Source: SG8-39 sp041558415 (GTDB taxonomy: Bacteria; Pseudomonadota; Gammaproteobacteria; Burkholderiales; SG8-39). From it: a stretch of 21,111 nucleotides of DNA. The DNA lies in contig JBFFEY010000052.1 in the NCBI GenBank assembly GCA_041558415.1, forward strand, positions 1 through 21,111, read 5' to 3'. Both the position numbers and the translations under genes were made by a program. The notes below the pieces were generated by a model that had not been told where the DNA came from, did not search any database, and worked only from the letters and a program-made list of their open reading frames with translations. This document shows, one piece after another, positions 7,090 through 14,368 of the stretch (position 1 is the stretch's first letter; the number at the start of each line of letters is the position of its first letter).

Positions 7090-7755
7090 CTAGGTGATCG
7101 ACGCCCGCCGCTCCGGGCGGTCGAGGTGCGGCACGCCGTTGAAGCTCACGAAGTGCACGGCGCGCGCGTTGAAGGCGAGCTCGCTGATCGCCGAATTCCG
7201 CGTCTGCAGGTTGAGATTCATCATCATGCGCGGCGAAAGCCCGAGCACGGCGCCGAGCAGCGTCGAGATCGGACCGCCCGAGCTGACCACCAGCACGCGC
7301 CGCGCCGCGCCCTCGCGCAAGCGATCGAGCGTCGCGCGCACGCCCGCGGCGAAATGCTCGAACGAAGGATGCGCGTCGGTCTGCAGGTTGCCCTCCGCCC
7401 AGGCGTAGAGCACCTCGCGCAGCAGGCGAAAGTGGGTGCGCCGGTCGGCGCCATGGTCCACCGGGGGCAGGTCGCGTGCTGCCTGGTAGGCGGTAATCAA
7501 TGCGTCGGCGCGGTACTCGTTCAGCCCCTCGAATGCCTCGGCCTGCGGCAGCGCCGCATCCGTCTCGGCGATCCCTGCGAGGGTTTCCCGGTGCCGGCGC
7601 AGCGTGCCGCTCAATACGCGATCGAAGGCCATGCCGCGCTCGGCGAAATACTCGCCCAGCCAGCGCGACTGCTGGTGGCCGAGCGCGGTGAGGCGATCGT
7701 AGTCGTCGGTGCCGAACGCGGCCTGCGCGTGCCGCACGACATAGAGCTCGGCCAT
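7090..7755 (-). CDS. Histidine phosphatase family protein
   Basis: This 221-residue protein starts MAELYVVRHAQA; Arg8-His9 is the phosphohistidine RHG-type motif of the branch including phosphoglycerate mutase and SixA-like phosphatases. Later family elements include GLNEYRAD near 80 and the second catalytic region VVSSGGPISTLL near 155-166, where Ser replaces the common His before Gly-Gly. The start (7755) is fixed by the family N-terminus; the frame is open much further upstream but only as an antisense shadow. Members dephosphorylate small metabolites, sugar phosphates or proteins; the substrate is not predictable. It converges on the CoA-transferase and is divergent from the SDR gene at 7874. 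Confidence 0.85.
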   Translation of the reverse strand: MAELYVVRHAQAAFGTDDYDRLTALGHQQSRWLGEYFAERGMAFDRVLSGTLRRHRETLAGIAETDAALPQAEAFEGLNEYRADALITAYQAARDLPPVDHGADRRTHFRLLREVLYAWAEGNLQTDAHPSFEHFAAGVRATLDRLREGAARRVLVVSSGGPISTLLGAVLGLSPRMMMNLNLQTRNSAISELAFNARAVHFVSFNGVPHLDRPERRASIT

Positions 7756-7873
7756 GGAGTGCCGCGATCGAAGAGTGGAGGCCGACGATAACCGTTCGCT
7801 CCGCGATCGTCCAGGCGCGCGCAGTGCATCCTGCCGTATAGTGGCGCGCAGACACCATCCCGGAGGAAAGCGC

Positions 7874-8641
7874 ATGAAAATCGCCGATAAGGTCTGCGTC
7901 GTCACGGGCGGCGGTCGCGGCATCGGCAAGGCGCTCGCCGAGCGCTTCGCCGCCGAAGGCGCGCGCGCGGTGATCGTGGCCGACCTCGAGCTGCCACAGG
8001 ACCAGGGCTTTGCCTGCGATGTCTCGAAGGAGGACGAGATCGTCCGGCTCGTCGAGACGGTGATCAGCCGGCATGGCCGCATCGACCTGTTCTGCTCCAA
8101 CGCCGGCATCATCGAGCGCAGCGGCCTCGAGGCGCCGCTCGAGGCCTGGCGCCGCACCATGGAGGTCAATTTCATGGCGCACCTGTACGCCGCGCGCGCC
8201 GTGATCCCGCACATGCTCGCGCAGGGCGGTGGCTATCTGCTGCAGACCGCGTCCGCCGCGGGCCTTCTGATGCAGGTCGACTCCGCGACCTACACCGTAT
8301 CGAAGCATGCCGCGGTCGCCTTCGCGGAATGGCTGTCGGTCAACTACCACGAGCGCGGCGTTCGCGTGTCGTGCCTCTGTCCGCAGGGCGTACGCACCGC
8401 GATGCTGCTCGGCCCCAGCGGCGACCGCAAATCGTTTCTGCTCGAGGGCTCGGTGTCGGCCGAGTACGCAGCCGATTGCTGCGTCAAGGCGATCGAGGCG
8501 GAGACCTTTCTCGTCCTGCCCCATCCCGAGGTCGCCGACTACGAGCGGCGCAAGACCGCGGATCGCGACCGCTGGCTGGGCGGCATGCGTCGCATGAAGG
8601 CGAAGATCGACGCCGACCCGTCGCTGCAGGGGCGCGACTAA
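7874..8641 (+). CDS. SDR family oxidoreductase
   Basis: This 255-residue short-chain dehydrogenase starts with CVVTGGGRGIG, the nucleotide-binding TGxxxGIG motif (residues about 11-18). SNAG is near 75-78. The catalytic Ser127, Tyr140 and Lys144 are in normal spacing. The proline-glycine loop reads CPQGVRT. A strong GGAGGA lies 8 bp before the ATG. The C-terminal segment (EVADYERRKTADRDRWLGGM) is typical of SDRs found near acyl-CoA metabolism genes rather than of FabG. The substrate is unknown. The gene is followed at 21 bp by a small membrane-protein gene and then an MscS-type channel, possibly as one transcript. Confidence 0.9.
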   Translation: MKIADKVCVVTGGGRGIGKALAERFAAEGARAVIVADLELPQDQGFACDVSKEDEIVRLVETVISRHGRIDLFCSNAGIIERSGLEAPLEAWRRTMEVNFMAHLYAARAVIPHMLAQGGGYLLQTASAAGLLMQVDSATYTVSKHAAVAFAEWLSVNYHERGVRVSCLCPQGVRTAMLLGPSGDRKSFLLEGSVSAEYAADCCVKAIEAETFLVLPHPEVADYERRKTADRDRWLGGMRRMKAKIDADPSLQGRD

Positions 8642-8662
8642 AGTCGGGGCACGGAGAACCCT

Positions 8663-8902
8663 ATGCGATGGCTGCACGCATTGCGTCTGCTGCTGGACGT
8701 GCTGGGCGCGCTGTTCCTCGGCATGATCACGATTGCCCCGGTCGTGTTCGGGGTGTTGCCCTACGAAGGTCTGAAACGCCTCGGCACGATTCCCTTCTAC
8801 GGCCTGCTCGCCGCCGCATTCGCGGTGTGGGTCTGGCTCGCCGCGCGCAGCCTCGCCGCACGCGCGGACGGCGCACCGCGCACGCCGCACGCAGCGGATT
8901 GA
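8663..8902 (+). CDS. Small two-helix membrane protein, hypothetical
   Basis: The frame encodes 79 residues from the ATG at 8663, with GGAG about 8 bp upstream. Two hydrophobic segments are visible: residues about 7-31 (LRLLLDVLGALFLGMITIAP) and about 43-63 (IPFYGLLAAAFAVWVWLAA). A basic/hydrophilic tail rich in Ala, Arg and His follows. It lies in the same direction between the SDR and the MscS-type gene with no other gene possible there. It is likely an inner-membrane protein. I recognise no family and assign no function. Confidence 0.65.
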   Translation: MRWLHALRLLLDVLGALFLGMITIAPVVFGVLPYEGLKRLGTIPFYGLLAAAFAVWVWLAARSLAARADGAPRTPHAAD

Positions 8903-8978
8903 TATCATCGAGGCCTCGCGGCGCGCAGTCTCGCGCCGTGCCTTCGTTTCATAAATTTCAGCGATTGGAGAACAGACG

Positions 8979-9890
8979 ATGGACGAGCTGCGCTCATTCG
9001 TAAGCATGTTCGAAGCGGCGGAATGGAAAACCTTTCTCTCCACCGCCTCGAGCGTCATCCTGATCCTGATCCTCGCGGCAATCGTGCGCGCGATCGCGCA
9101 CCGCCTGATCCGAAGCTTTCGCGAAGCCGTGCAACGCCGCGCCGAAGATCCGGGGCGTGCACAGCGCATCGAGACCCTCGGCAAGACGTTCCGCTACATC
9201 ACCACGGTCGTCATTGCGGTCGTTGCCGGATCGCTCATCCTCGGCGAGCTCGGCATCTCGGTGGCACCGATCCTCGCCGCCGCCGGCGTCGCCGGCATCG
9301 CTGTCGGCTTTGCCGCGCAGAGCCTGATCAAGGATTACTTCCACGGCTTTTTCTTTCTGCTCGAGGACCAGATCCGGCAGGGCGAAGTGGTCCAGATCGC
9401 CGGCATCGGCGGCGTGGTGGAATCGTTGACGCTGCGCTATGTGCGACTGCGCGATTTCGACGGCCACGTGCATTTCGTGCCCAACGGCGAAATCACGGCC
9501 GTGACCAACCGCACGCGCGATTTCGCGCAGGCCGTCATCCGCATCGGCATCGCCTACCGCGAGGACGTCGAAGAGGCCTTCGAGGTGATGCGCGAGGTGG
9601 GTCGCGAGCTGCGCGCCGATGCGGCGCTCGGACAGAATCTCGCCGATGACATCGAGATTATCGGCGTCGACGAGTGGGGCGATTCCTCGGTCAACCTGGT
9701 GGCGCGCCTCAAGATCGTGCCGCCGATCCAGCAGTGGACCATGCGGCGCGAGTACTTGAAGCGCCTGAAGAAGGCTTTCGACGCGCGCGGCATCGAGATT
9801 CCCTTCCCCCACCTGACCGTGTACGCCGGCGAGCTCAAGGACGGCAGCGCGCCGGCGTTCCGGGTGAGCGGGTTGCTGCCGCAGCAGTAG
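8979..9890 (+). CDS. Small-conductance mechanosensitive ion channel, MscS family
   Basis: This 303-residue protein matches the short MscS form. Transmembrane helices lie at about 20-42 (VILILILAAIVRAI) and 65-85 (TTVVIAVVAGSLILG). The pore helix TM3 is at about 91-115, with the Gly/Ala-rich packing pattern (AAAGVAGIAVGFAAQSLIKDY). The cytoplasmic beta domain follows (FFFLLEDQIRQGEVV, then GVVESLTLRYVRLRDFDG and VPNGEI), and a C-terminal alpha/beta region ends the cage. The channel opens under membrane tension to release solutes during hypo-osmotic shock. The start is supported by GGAG (TTGGAGAACAG). The gene is convergent with the BtuF-like gene, separated by a run of hairpins. Confidence 0.94.
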   Translation: MDELRSFVSMFEAAEWKTFLSTASSVILILILAAIVRAIAHRLIRSFREAVQRRAEDPGRAQRIETLGKTFRYITTVVIAVVAGSLILGELGISVAPILAAAGVAGIAVGFAAQSLIKDYFHGFFFLLEDQIRQGEVVQIAGIGGVVESLTLRYVRLRDFDGHVHFVPNGEITAVTNRTRDFAQAVIRIGIAYREDVEEAFEVMREVGRELRADAALGQNLADDIEIIGVDEWGDSSVNLVARLKIVPPIQQWTMRREYLKRLKKAFDARGIEIPFPHLTVYAGELKDGSAPAFRVSGLLPQQ

Positions 9891-9943
9891 CGACGGCGAG
9901 GTCAGGCCTGACGACCACGCTCGCCAGCGGATGACAATCTCCT

Positions 9944-9983
9944 GATGCTGAAATGCGGCCGCTTTTGGCCGCGTTGCAGCATC
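9944..9983 (+). terminator. Interrupted hairpin downstream of the MscS-type gene
   Basis: GATGCTG (9944-9950) pairs with CAGCATC (9977-9983), and GCGGCC (9955-9960) pairs with GGCCGC (9967-9972) around a GCTTTT loop, leaving a small internal loop. It starts 53 bp after the channel's stop codon and is a plausible transcription end. No T-run follows the stem, so termination strength is unclear. Confidence 0.5.
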
Positions 9984-9987
9984 CGGG

Positions 9988-10037
9988 GACATCGCGGCGC
10001 TCGACCAGCGATATCGCTGATCGGAGGCCGCTTTGTC
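9988..10037. repeat. Nested inverted repeat with a central 14-bp palindrome
   Basis: Outer arms GACA-TC-GCGGC (9988-9998) and GCCGC-TT-TGTC (10027-10037) enclose the perfect palindrome CAGCGATATCGCTG (10006-10019). This is the middle of three consecutive inverted repeats between convergent genes. The last two bases are shared with the next stem, so the two structures would compete at their edge. Confidence 0.5.
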
Positions 10038-10092
10038 TCGTGTTTTTGCTTCATTGCGGACAAGGCACCCGCAATGAGGCAAAAACACGAGA
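10036..10092. repeat. Long near-perfect inverted repeat (24-bp stem)
   Basis: Arms 10036-10059 and 10069-10092 are complementary over 24 positions, with a single mismatch that becomes G-U in RNA; the loop is 9 nt (ACAAGGCAC). Key pieces are CTCGTGTTTTTGC in the left arm and GCAAAAACACGAG in the right. It lies 32 bp past the stop codon of the BtuF-like gene (minus strand). The A5/T5 tracts are inside the stem and no T-run trails it on either strand, so it is longer than, and shaped unlike, a simple intrinsic terminator. It may act as a bidirectional transcription end or be a small repeat element. Confidence 0.7.
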
Positions 10093-10124
10093 TCGATATC
10101 CGATTGCTACCGCTTTCGCGAGTT

Positions 10125-10937
10125 TTAGCGTCCGCCTCTCTGCTTCGTATCCCACGCCGCAAGAATGGTGTGGATGCGCGCCAACCCGTCGGTCAGCGCC
10201 GCGGGCCCGGGCTGCAGGATCTCCGCCGACTTGATCTCGTGCAGCTCGCCTTCGCGCACGGCGGGAATCGCCTCCCAGCCGGGCCGCGCGCGCACGCGTT
10301 CCGGCCGGAATTTCTTGCCGCACCAGGAGCCCAGAATGACATCGGGCGCGCGGCGCACGACCTCGGCGCCGTCGGCGATGGTGCGGCCGGCCGCGCCGGG
10401 CGAGCGGGCAAGCTCGGGAAAGATGTCCTCGCCGCCCGCGATGGCGACCAGCTCGCTTACCCAGCGGATGCCGCTGATCATCGGTTCGTCCCACTCTTCG
10501 AAATAGACCCGCGGCCGGCGCGCAAAGCGCGCCGACGCCTCGCGGATGCGCTCGAGCCCGCGCTCCAGCCGCCCGACCAGGCGCTTGCCCTTGGCGCCGG
10601 CACCGACCATGGCCGCAAGCGTCAGGATCATCGACAGGATCTCGTCGACCGAGCGCTGGTTGAAGATCACCACATTTAGGCCGGCCTTCACCAACTCGCG
10701 CGCGATGTCGGCTTGCAGGTCGGAAAAGCCGAGCACCAGGTCCGGCTGGAGCGCGAGGATCTTGTCGGTCTTCGCCGAGAGAAAGGCCGAGACGCGCGGC
10801 TTGTCGCGCCGCGCTTCGGGCGGACGCACCGTGTAGCCCGAAACGCCGACGATGCGGCGCGCCTCGCCCAGCAGATACAGGGTTTCGGTCGTCTCCTCGG
10901 TAAGGCAGACGATGCGCTCCGGAAAGCAGGCCGGCAT
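10125..10937 (-). CDS. BtuF-like cobalamin/iron-siderophore binding protein without signal peptide
   Basis: This 270-residue protein has the layout of ABC-transporter class III binding proteins (BtuF/FhuD/FepB type). The N-terminal lobe reads ERIVCLTEETTETLYLLGEA and RRIVGVSGY; PDLVLGFSDLQ precedes the long linking helix; the second lobe has VYFEEWDEPMISG, AGGEDIF and APDVILGSWCG. Binding proteins normally carry a signal peptide. Here the frame begins MPACFPERIVCL and an in-frame TGA lies 12 codons upstream, so no export signal fits. No permease or ATPase gene is adjacent. It may be a cytoplasmic B12- or metal-chelate-binding relative; similar leaderless proteins are, as I recall, often annotated cobalamin-binding in betaproteobacteria. 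It diverges from the racemase gene across only 41 bp. Confidence 0.8.
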   Translation of the reverse strand: MPACFPERIVCLTEETTETLYLLGEARRIVGVSGYTVRPPEARRDKPRVSAFLSAKTDKILALQPDLVLGFSDLQADIARELVKAGLNVVIFNQRSVDEILSMILTLAAMVGAGAKGKRLVGRLERGLERIREASARFARRPRVYFEEWDEPMISGIRWVSELVAIAGGEDIFPELARSPGAAGRTIADGAEVVRRAPDVILGSWCGKKFRPERVRARPGWEAIPAVREGELHEIKSAEILQPGPAALTDGLARIHTILAAWDTKQRGGR

Positions 10938-10978
10938 GTTTCGAAAGCGGAGGACGGCCTCAGGATATCATTCGCCGC

Positions 10979-12130
10979 ATGGGACCCCTGCAAGGCATCA
11001 AAGTCCTCGAGTTCGAGGCGATCGGACCGGGGCCGTTCTGCGGCATGGTGCTCGCGGATCTCGGCGCCGACGTGCTGGTCGTCGATCGCCCGAGCGACCC
11101 GGGCCTTGGCCTAGGCCGTGGCCGCAACGTCGAAATCATGATGCGCGGCAAGCGCTCGCTGACGCTCGATCTGAAATCGAAGGACGGTGTCGCCGCGGCG
11201 ATCGAGCTCGCAGCGCGCGCCGACGCCCTGATCGAGGGCTTCCGGCCGGGCGTGATGGAGCGCCTCGGACTCGGCCCCGATGTGTTGCTGAAGAAGAATC
11301 CAAAGCTGGTCTACGGCCGCATGACCGGCTGGGGCCAGGACGGGCCGATGGCCGCGCGCGCCGGCCACGACATCAACTACATCGCGCTCTCCGGCATGCT
11401 GCACGCCATCGGCCGCGCGGGGCAGCCGCCGGCGCCGCCGCTCAACTTGATCGGCGATTTCGGCGGCGGCGGCATGCTGCTCGCGCTCGGCATCGCCTGC
11501 GCGCTGGTGGAGACGAGCCGTTCGGGCAAGGGCCAGGTGGTTGATGCGGCGATGGTCGAGGGCGCCGGGCTGCTCGGCGCGATGTTCTCCGGATTGCTCG
11601 CATCCAAGCGCTGGAACGAGCAGGCGCGCGGCGTGAACCTGCTCGATTCCGGTGCGCCCTGGTACGACGCCTACGAGACCAAGGACGGCAAGTACGTCTC
11701 GATCGGTTCGATCGAGCCGAAGTTCTACGCCGACCTGCTGCTGCGCCTCGGTCTCGACCAGGAACCGCTGCCCGCGCAGATGGACGTGGCGGGATGGCCG
11801 ACGCTGCGCAAGCGCTTCAGCGCGGTATTCCGCACGAAGACGCGCGACGAGTGGTGCACGGTGTTCGCGGATTCTGACGCCTGCTTCGCCCCGGTGCTCA
11901 CCTTCAGCGAGGCACGCAGCCACCCGCACAACGTCGCGCGGCGCGGCACCGTCGAGGTCGGCGGCATTCCGCAGCCGGCGCCGGCGCCACGCTTCTCGCG
12001 TACGCCGGGCGCGGTCTCGCGCACGCCGCCGGAACGTGGCGAAGGCGGACGTGCCGCGCTCGCCGACTGGGGGTTGGGCGCGGCCGACATCGAAAACCTG
12101 CAGAAACTCGGCATCGGCTTCGCTGACTGA
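10979..12130 (+). CDS. Alpha-methylacyl-CoA racemase (CaiB/BaiF fold)
   Basis: This 383-residue protein has the CaiB/BaiF fold but the sequence signature of alpha-methylacyl-CoA racemase: LEFEAIGPGPFCGMVLADLG, MRGKRSLTLDLKS, GFRPGVMERLGLGP, then GHDINYIALSG and NLIGDFGGGG. His130 and Asp160 match the catalytic pair of the mycobacterial enzyme (His126/Asp156) with the same spacing. It should invert the 2-methyl centre of branched acyl-CoAs through an enolate, preparing (R)-isomers for (S)-specific beta-oxidation; sterol side chains and pristanoyl-type or aryl-propionyl acids are known family substrates. It is clearly distinct from the CoA-transferase at 5839. GGAGG lies about 25 bp before the ATG, so the ribosome site is not ideal. 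A perfect hairpin follows the stop. Confidence 0.93.
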   Translation: MGPLQGIKVLEFEAIGPGPFCGMVLADLGADVLVVDRPSDPGLGLGRGRNVEIMMRGKRSLTLDLKSKDGVAAAIELAARADALIEGFRPGVMERLGLGPDVLLKKNPKLVYGRMTGWGQDGPMAARAGHDINYIALSGMLHAIGRAGQPPAPPLNLIGDFGGGGMLLALGIACALVETSRSGKGQVVDAAMVEGAGLLGAMFSGLLASKRWNEQARGVNLLDSGAPWYDAYETKDGKYVSIGSIEPKFYADLLLRLGLDQEPLPAQMDVAGWPTLRKRFSAVFRTKTRDEWCTVFADSDACFAPVLTFSEARSHPHNVARRGTVEVGGIPQPAPAPRFSRTPGAVSRTPPERGEGGRAALADWGLGAADIENLQKLGIGFAD

Positions 12131-12133
12131 AGC

Positions 12134-12160
12134 GCGCGGTCCGGGCGAAACGGACCGCGC
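12134..12160. terminator. Bidirectional hairpin between racemase and copper-chaperone genes
   Basis: GCGCGGTCCG (12134-12143) and CGGACCGCGC (12151-12160) form a perfect 10-bp GC-rich stem with a GGCGAAA loop. It fills the 34-bp gap between the convergent racemase and copper-chaperone genes. This position and symmetry fit a shared transcription end, although no T-run follows on either side. Confidence 0.65.
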
Positions 12161-12164
12161 CATC

Positions 12165-12629
12165 TCAGTGCTTCGTGCCGTGGCCGTGGGTGCCGCCCGG
12201 TCCCATGGCGCCCAGCCCACCCACCGCGTAGTCGATCGTAAGCTCACCCGCTTTTCCGAAACTGAGCGTGACGGGCACCTTTTCGCCCTCTTTAATCGGG
12301 CGCTTGACGTTGAAGAACATCAGATGTGCGCCGCCGGGCTTGAGCACGAAGCGCCCGTTGGCGGGGATATCGAGCCCAGGCACCCGGCGCATCTTCATCA
12401 CGCCGTCTTCTTCCTTGTGGACGTGGAGCTCGACGCGCTCGGCCACCGGCGAGGCGGCGCCGACGAGCCGGTCAGGCGCCGAGCCCTGATTGACGAGTGT
12501 CATGAAGCCGCCGGCAACCTTGGCGCCAGGGGCGGTAGCGCGCATCCACGGTTGATCGACGCTGACCTGCGCCAGCGCGGGGCTCGCGACCAATGCGAGT
12601 GCAAACAGCAGCCTTCTCATGCGCGGCAT
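12165..12629 (-). CDS. Periplasmic copper chaperone PCu(A)C
   Basis: The 154-residue precursor has a signal peptide (MRRLLFALALVASPALAQV) and the PCu(A)C domain. The Cu(I)-binding signature is exact: His69, ten residues, Met80, twenty-one residues, His102, one residue, Met104. A Gly/His-rich tail (GGTHGHGTKH) may add a metal site. These proteins carry copper to cytochrome oxidase, usually with a Sco protein, in the periplasm. Two starts are possible, 12629 (MPRMRRL) and 12620 (MRRLL). The first ATG is inside a strong hairpin and the second just after it. The gene is 36 bp after the ligase gene in the same direction. No Sco or oxidase gene is present, so the location is odd for its function. 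Confidence 0.92.
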   Translation of the reverse strand: MPRMRRLLFALALVASPALAQVSVDQPWMRATAPGAKVAGGFMTLVNQGSAPDRLVGAASPVAERVELHVHKEEDGVMKMRRVPGLDIPANGRFVLKPGGAHLMFFNVKRPIKEGEKVPVTLSFGKAGELTIDYAVGGLGAMGPGGTHGHGTKH

Positions 12630-12652
12630 TCTGGGTCCGACAGAATGCCGCG
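12622..12652 (-). promoter_or_regulatory. 12-bp perfect hairpin over the copper-chaperone start
   Basis: On the minus strand CGCGGCATTCTG (12652-12641) and CAGAATGCCGCG (12633-12622) form a perfect 12-bp stem with a 7-nt loop. The stem includes the upstream start codon of the chaperone gene (12629-12627) and ends one base before its second ATG (12620). It could end or stabilise the ligase transcript, or mask the first start. No T-run follows it, which argues against a simple intrinsic terminator. Confidence 0.55.
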
Positions 12653-12665
12653 GCCTTGCGCCACA

Positions 12666-14348
12666 TCAAGCGCGCGCCGCAAGCGCGCGGTTTTCCGCCT
12701 CCTGCAGCTGGCGCCAGAACACCTTGCCGGTCGCCGTCTTCGGCAGCTCATCCACGAATTCGACCACCCGCGGCACCTTGAACGCCGCCATGTGATCGTG
12801 CGCCCAGGCGGTGATGTCTTTCGCCTTGACGCGGCCGCGCGCCGCCGGCTCCAGCACGATGAGCGCCTTGACGGTCTCGCCGCGGTACGGGTCGCGCGTG
12901 CCGATGACGCAGGCTTCGCGGATGTCGGGGTGCGCATAGAGGATCGCCTCGACTTCCGCCGGCCACACCTTGAAGCCCGAAGCGTTGATCATGCGCTTGA
13001 GGCGGTCGGTGATGAAGAAATAGCCCTCCTCATCGTAGTAGCCGAGGTCGCCGGAGCGGAAGAACGTTTTGCCGTCGTGCTCGAGGAAGGCCTCCGCGGT
13101 TGCTTCCGGTTGGTTCCAGTAGCCCTTGAAGATCTGCGGCCCGTGCATCACCAGCTCGCCGATCTCGTTCGGCCCGAGCTCGCGCCGTGTCTCCGGATCG
13201 ATGACGCGCGCGTCGGTGTCGAAGATCGGGATGCCCGCGCACTGCCGCTTCGGCCGGTGCGGCGGATTGGTGTGCGTCGGCGCCATGGTCTCCGACAGGC
13301 CGTAGCCCTCGATGAATTCGAGGCCGAGCCGCTCGACCAGCTTCCCGGCAAGGCCCTCGGGCATCGCCGCGCCACCGCCGCCCAGCATGTTGAGCGACGA
13401 GAGGTCGTAGTTCTCGAGGTTCGGGTTGCCGAGGAAGTCGACCATCATCGTGGTGATCGCCGTAAACGCCGTTACCCGCGCACGCGCGATCTGCATCGCC
13501 GCGCACTCGCGGTCCCAGCGCGTCATGACCACCAGCTTGCCGCCGGCCTGAATCGGCGTGTTCATGCCCGTCTGCATGCCGGTGACATGGAACATCGGCA
13601 GCACCGAGAGTGCCACCGTGCCGCTCGACGCGCCGCGCCAGTGCGACGATGCCGTGCTCGTCGCGAGCACCGTCGAGTGCGTGTGCATGCAGCCTTTCGG
13701 CTTGCCGGTGGTGCCCGAGGTATACGGCATCACCGCGAGGTCGTCCGACTCCGCCCGGTGCACGCCCGGCGCGAGCGCCGCGGCCATGACCTTCGCCCAG
13801 GGCGTCACGCCGCGCGCTTCGACAATCGCGGCCGGCGCGTGCACGAAATCGGGCACCGGCAGCTCCAGCCGCGGCGGCAGGTATTCGGCGTGCGCGCCGA
13901 CGATGAGGTGCGCGAGCATGCCGGGCCGGATGAGCGGCGTCATGCGCGGTGCGAGCTCCTGCGTGGTGATCATCACCCGCGCACCGGCATCCTCGACGTA
14001 ATGCTCGAGTTCCTCGGTGAGGTTCATCGGGTTGACCGGCACGACGACCGCGTCGGCGCGCAGGATGCCGTAGTAGCCGGCAATGAAATGCACCCCGTTC
14101 TGCGCAAAGAGCAGAACGCGATCGCCCTTCCGCACGCCGCAGCGTTGCTGCAGCCAGCCGGCCAGCGCATCGGCCGCCTGTCGCAGCTCCGTATACGACA
14201 GCTCGCGCCCGTAGTAGTCGATCGCCGCCTTGTCGGGGTAGCGCGTCGCGCTGACCTCGAGGTTGTAATAGATGCTGGTACGCGGCACCGACAGCGACTT
14301 CGGCACGAACGGCGGCCAGTACGGGAAGTGGCGCGTGAACGTCGCCAT
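12666..14348 (-). CDS. AMP-forming acyl-CoA ligase (fatty-acid-CoA ligase family)
   Basis: This 560-residue enzyme belongs to the ANL adenylating superfamily. The phosphate-binding loop is YTSGTTGKPKG (209-219), the A5-type motif is GYGLSET, and RSGDLGY, DRLKRMINASGFKVWP and the C-terminal LPKTATGK (Lys near 542) complete the set. It activates a carboxylic acid to an acyl-AMP and then to an acyl-CoA. The size and the EGYGLSETMAPTHTNPP segment resemble medium/long-chain acyl-CoA ligases more than acetyl-CoA synthetase. The gene begins 20 bp after the racemase-like gene, with GGAGGG upstream of its ATG, so it is the third gene of the hydrolase-racemase-ligase operon. The acid it activates is likely a product of that operon but is unknown. 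Confidence 0.93.
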   Translation of the reverse strand: MATFTRHFPYWPPFVPKSLSVPRTSIYYNLEVSATRYPDKAAIDYYGRELSYTELRQAADALAGWLQQRCGVRKGDRVLLFAQNGVHFIAGYYGILRADAVVVPVNPMNLTEELEHYVEDAGARVMITTQELAPRMTPLIRPGMLAHLIVGAHAEYLPPRLELPVPDFVHAPAAIVEARGVTPWAKVMAAALAPGVHRAESDDLAVMPYTSGTTGKPKGCMHTHSTVLATSTASSHWRGASSGTVALSVLPMFHVTGMQTGMNTPIQAGGKLVVMTRWDRECAAMQIARARVTAFTAITTMMVDFLGNPNLENYDLSSLNMLGGGGAAMPEGLAGKLVERLGLEFIEGYGLSETMAPTHTNPPHRPKRQCAGIPIFDTDARVIDPETRRELGPNEIGELVMHGPQIFKGYWNQPEATAEAFLEHDGKTFFRSGDLGYYDEEGYFFITDRLKRMINASGFKVWPAEVEAILYAHPDIREACVIGTRDPYRGETVKALIVLEPAARGRVKAKDITAWAHDHMAAFKVPRVVEFVDELPKTATGKVFWRQLQEAENRALAARA

Positions 14349-14368
14349 GCTGTGCGCCCTCCGCTGCC

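Noticed and set aside
6671..9184. 837-residue minus-strand open frame
   Set aside because: It overlaps antisense the CoA-transferase, SDR and MscS-type genes and shares no family motif; the genuine minus-strand gene here is only 7090-7755, in another frame.
10036..10092. Integron attC site or CRISPR unit
   Set aside because: It is a single near-perfect stem without the R/L box layout of attC, with no direct repeats, spacers, integrase or cas genes nearby.
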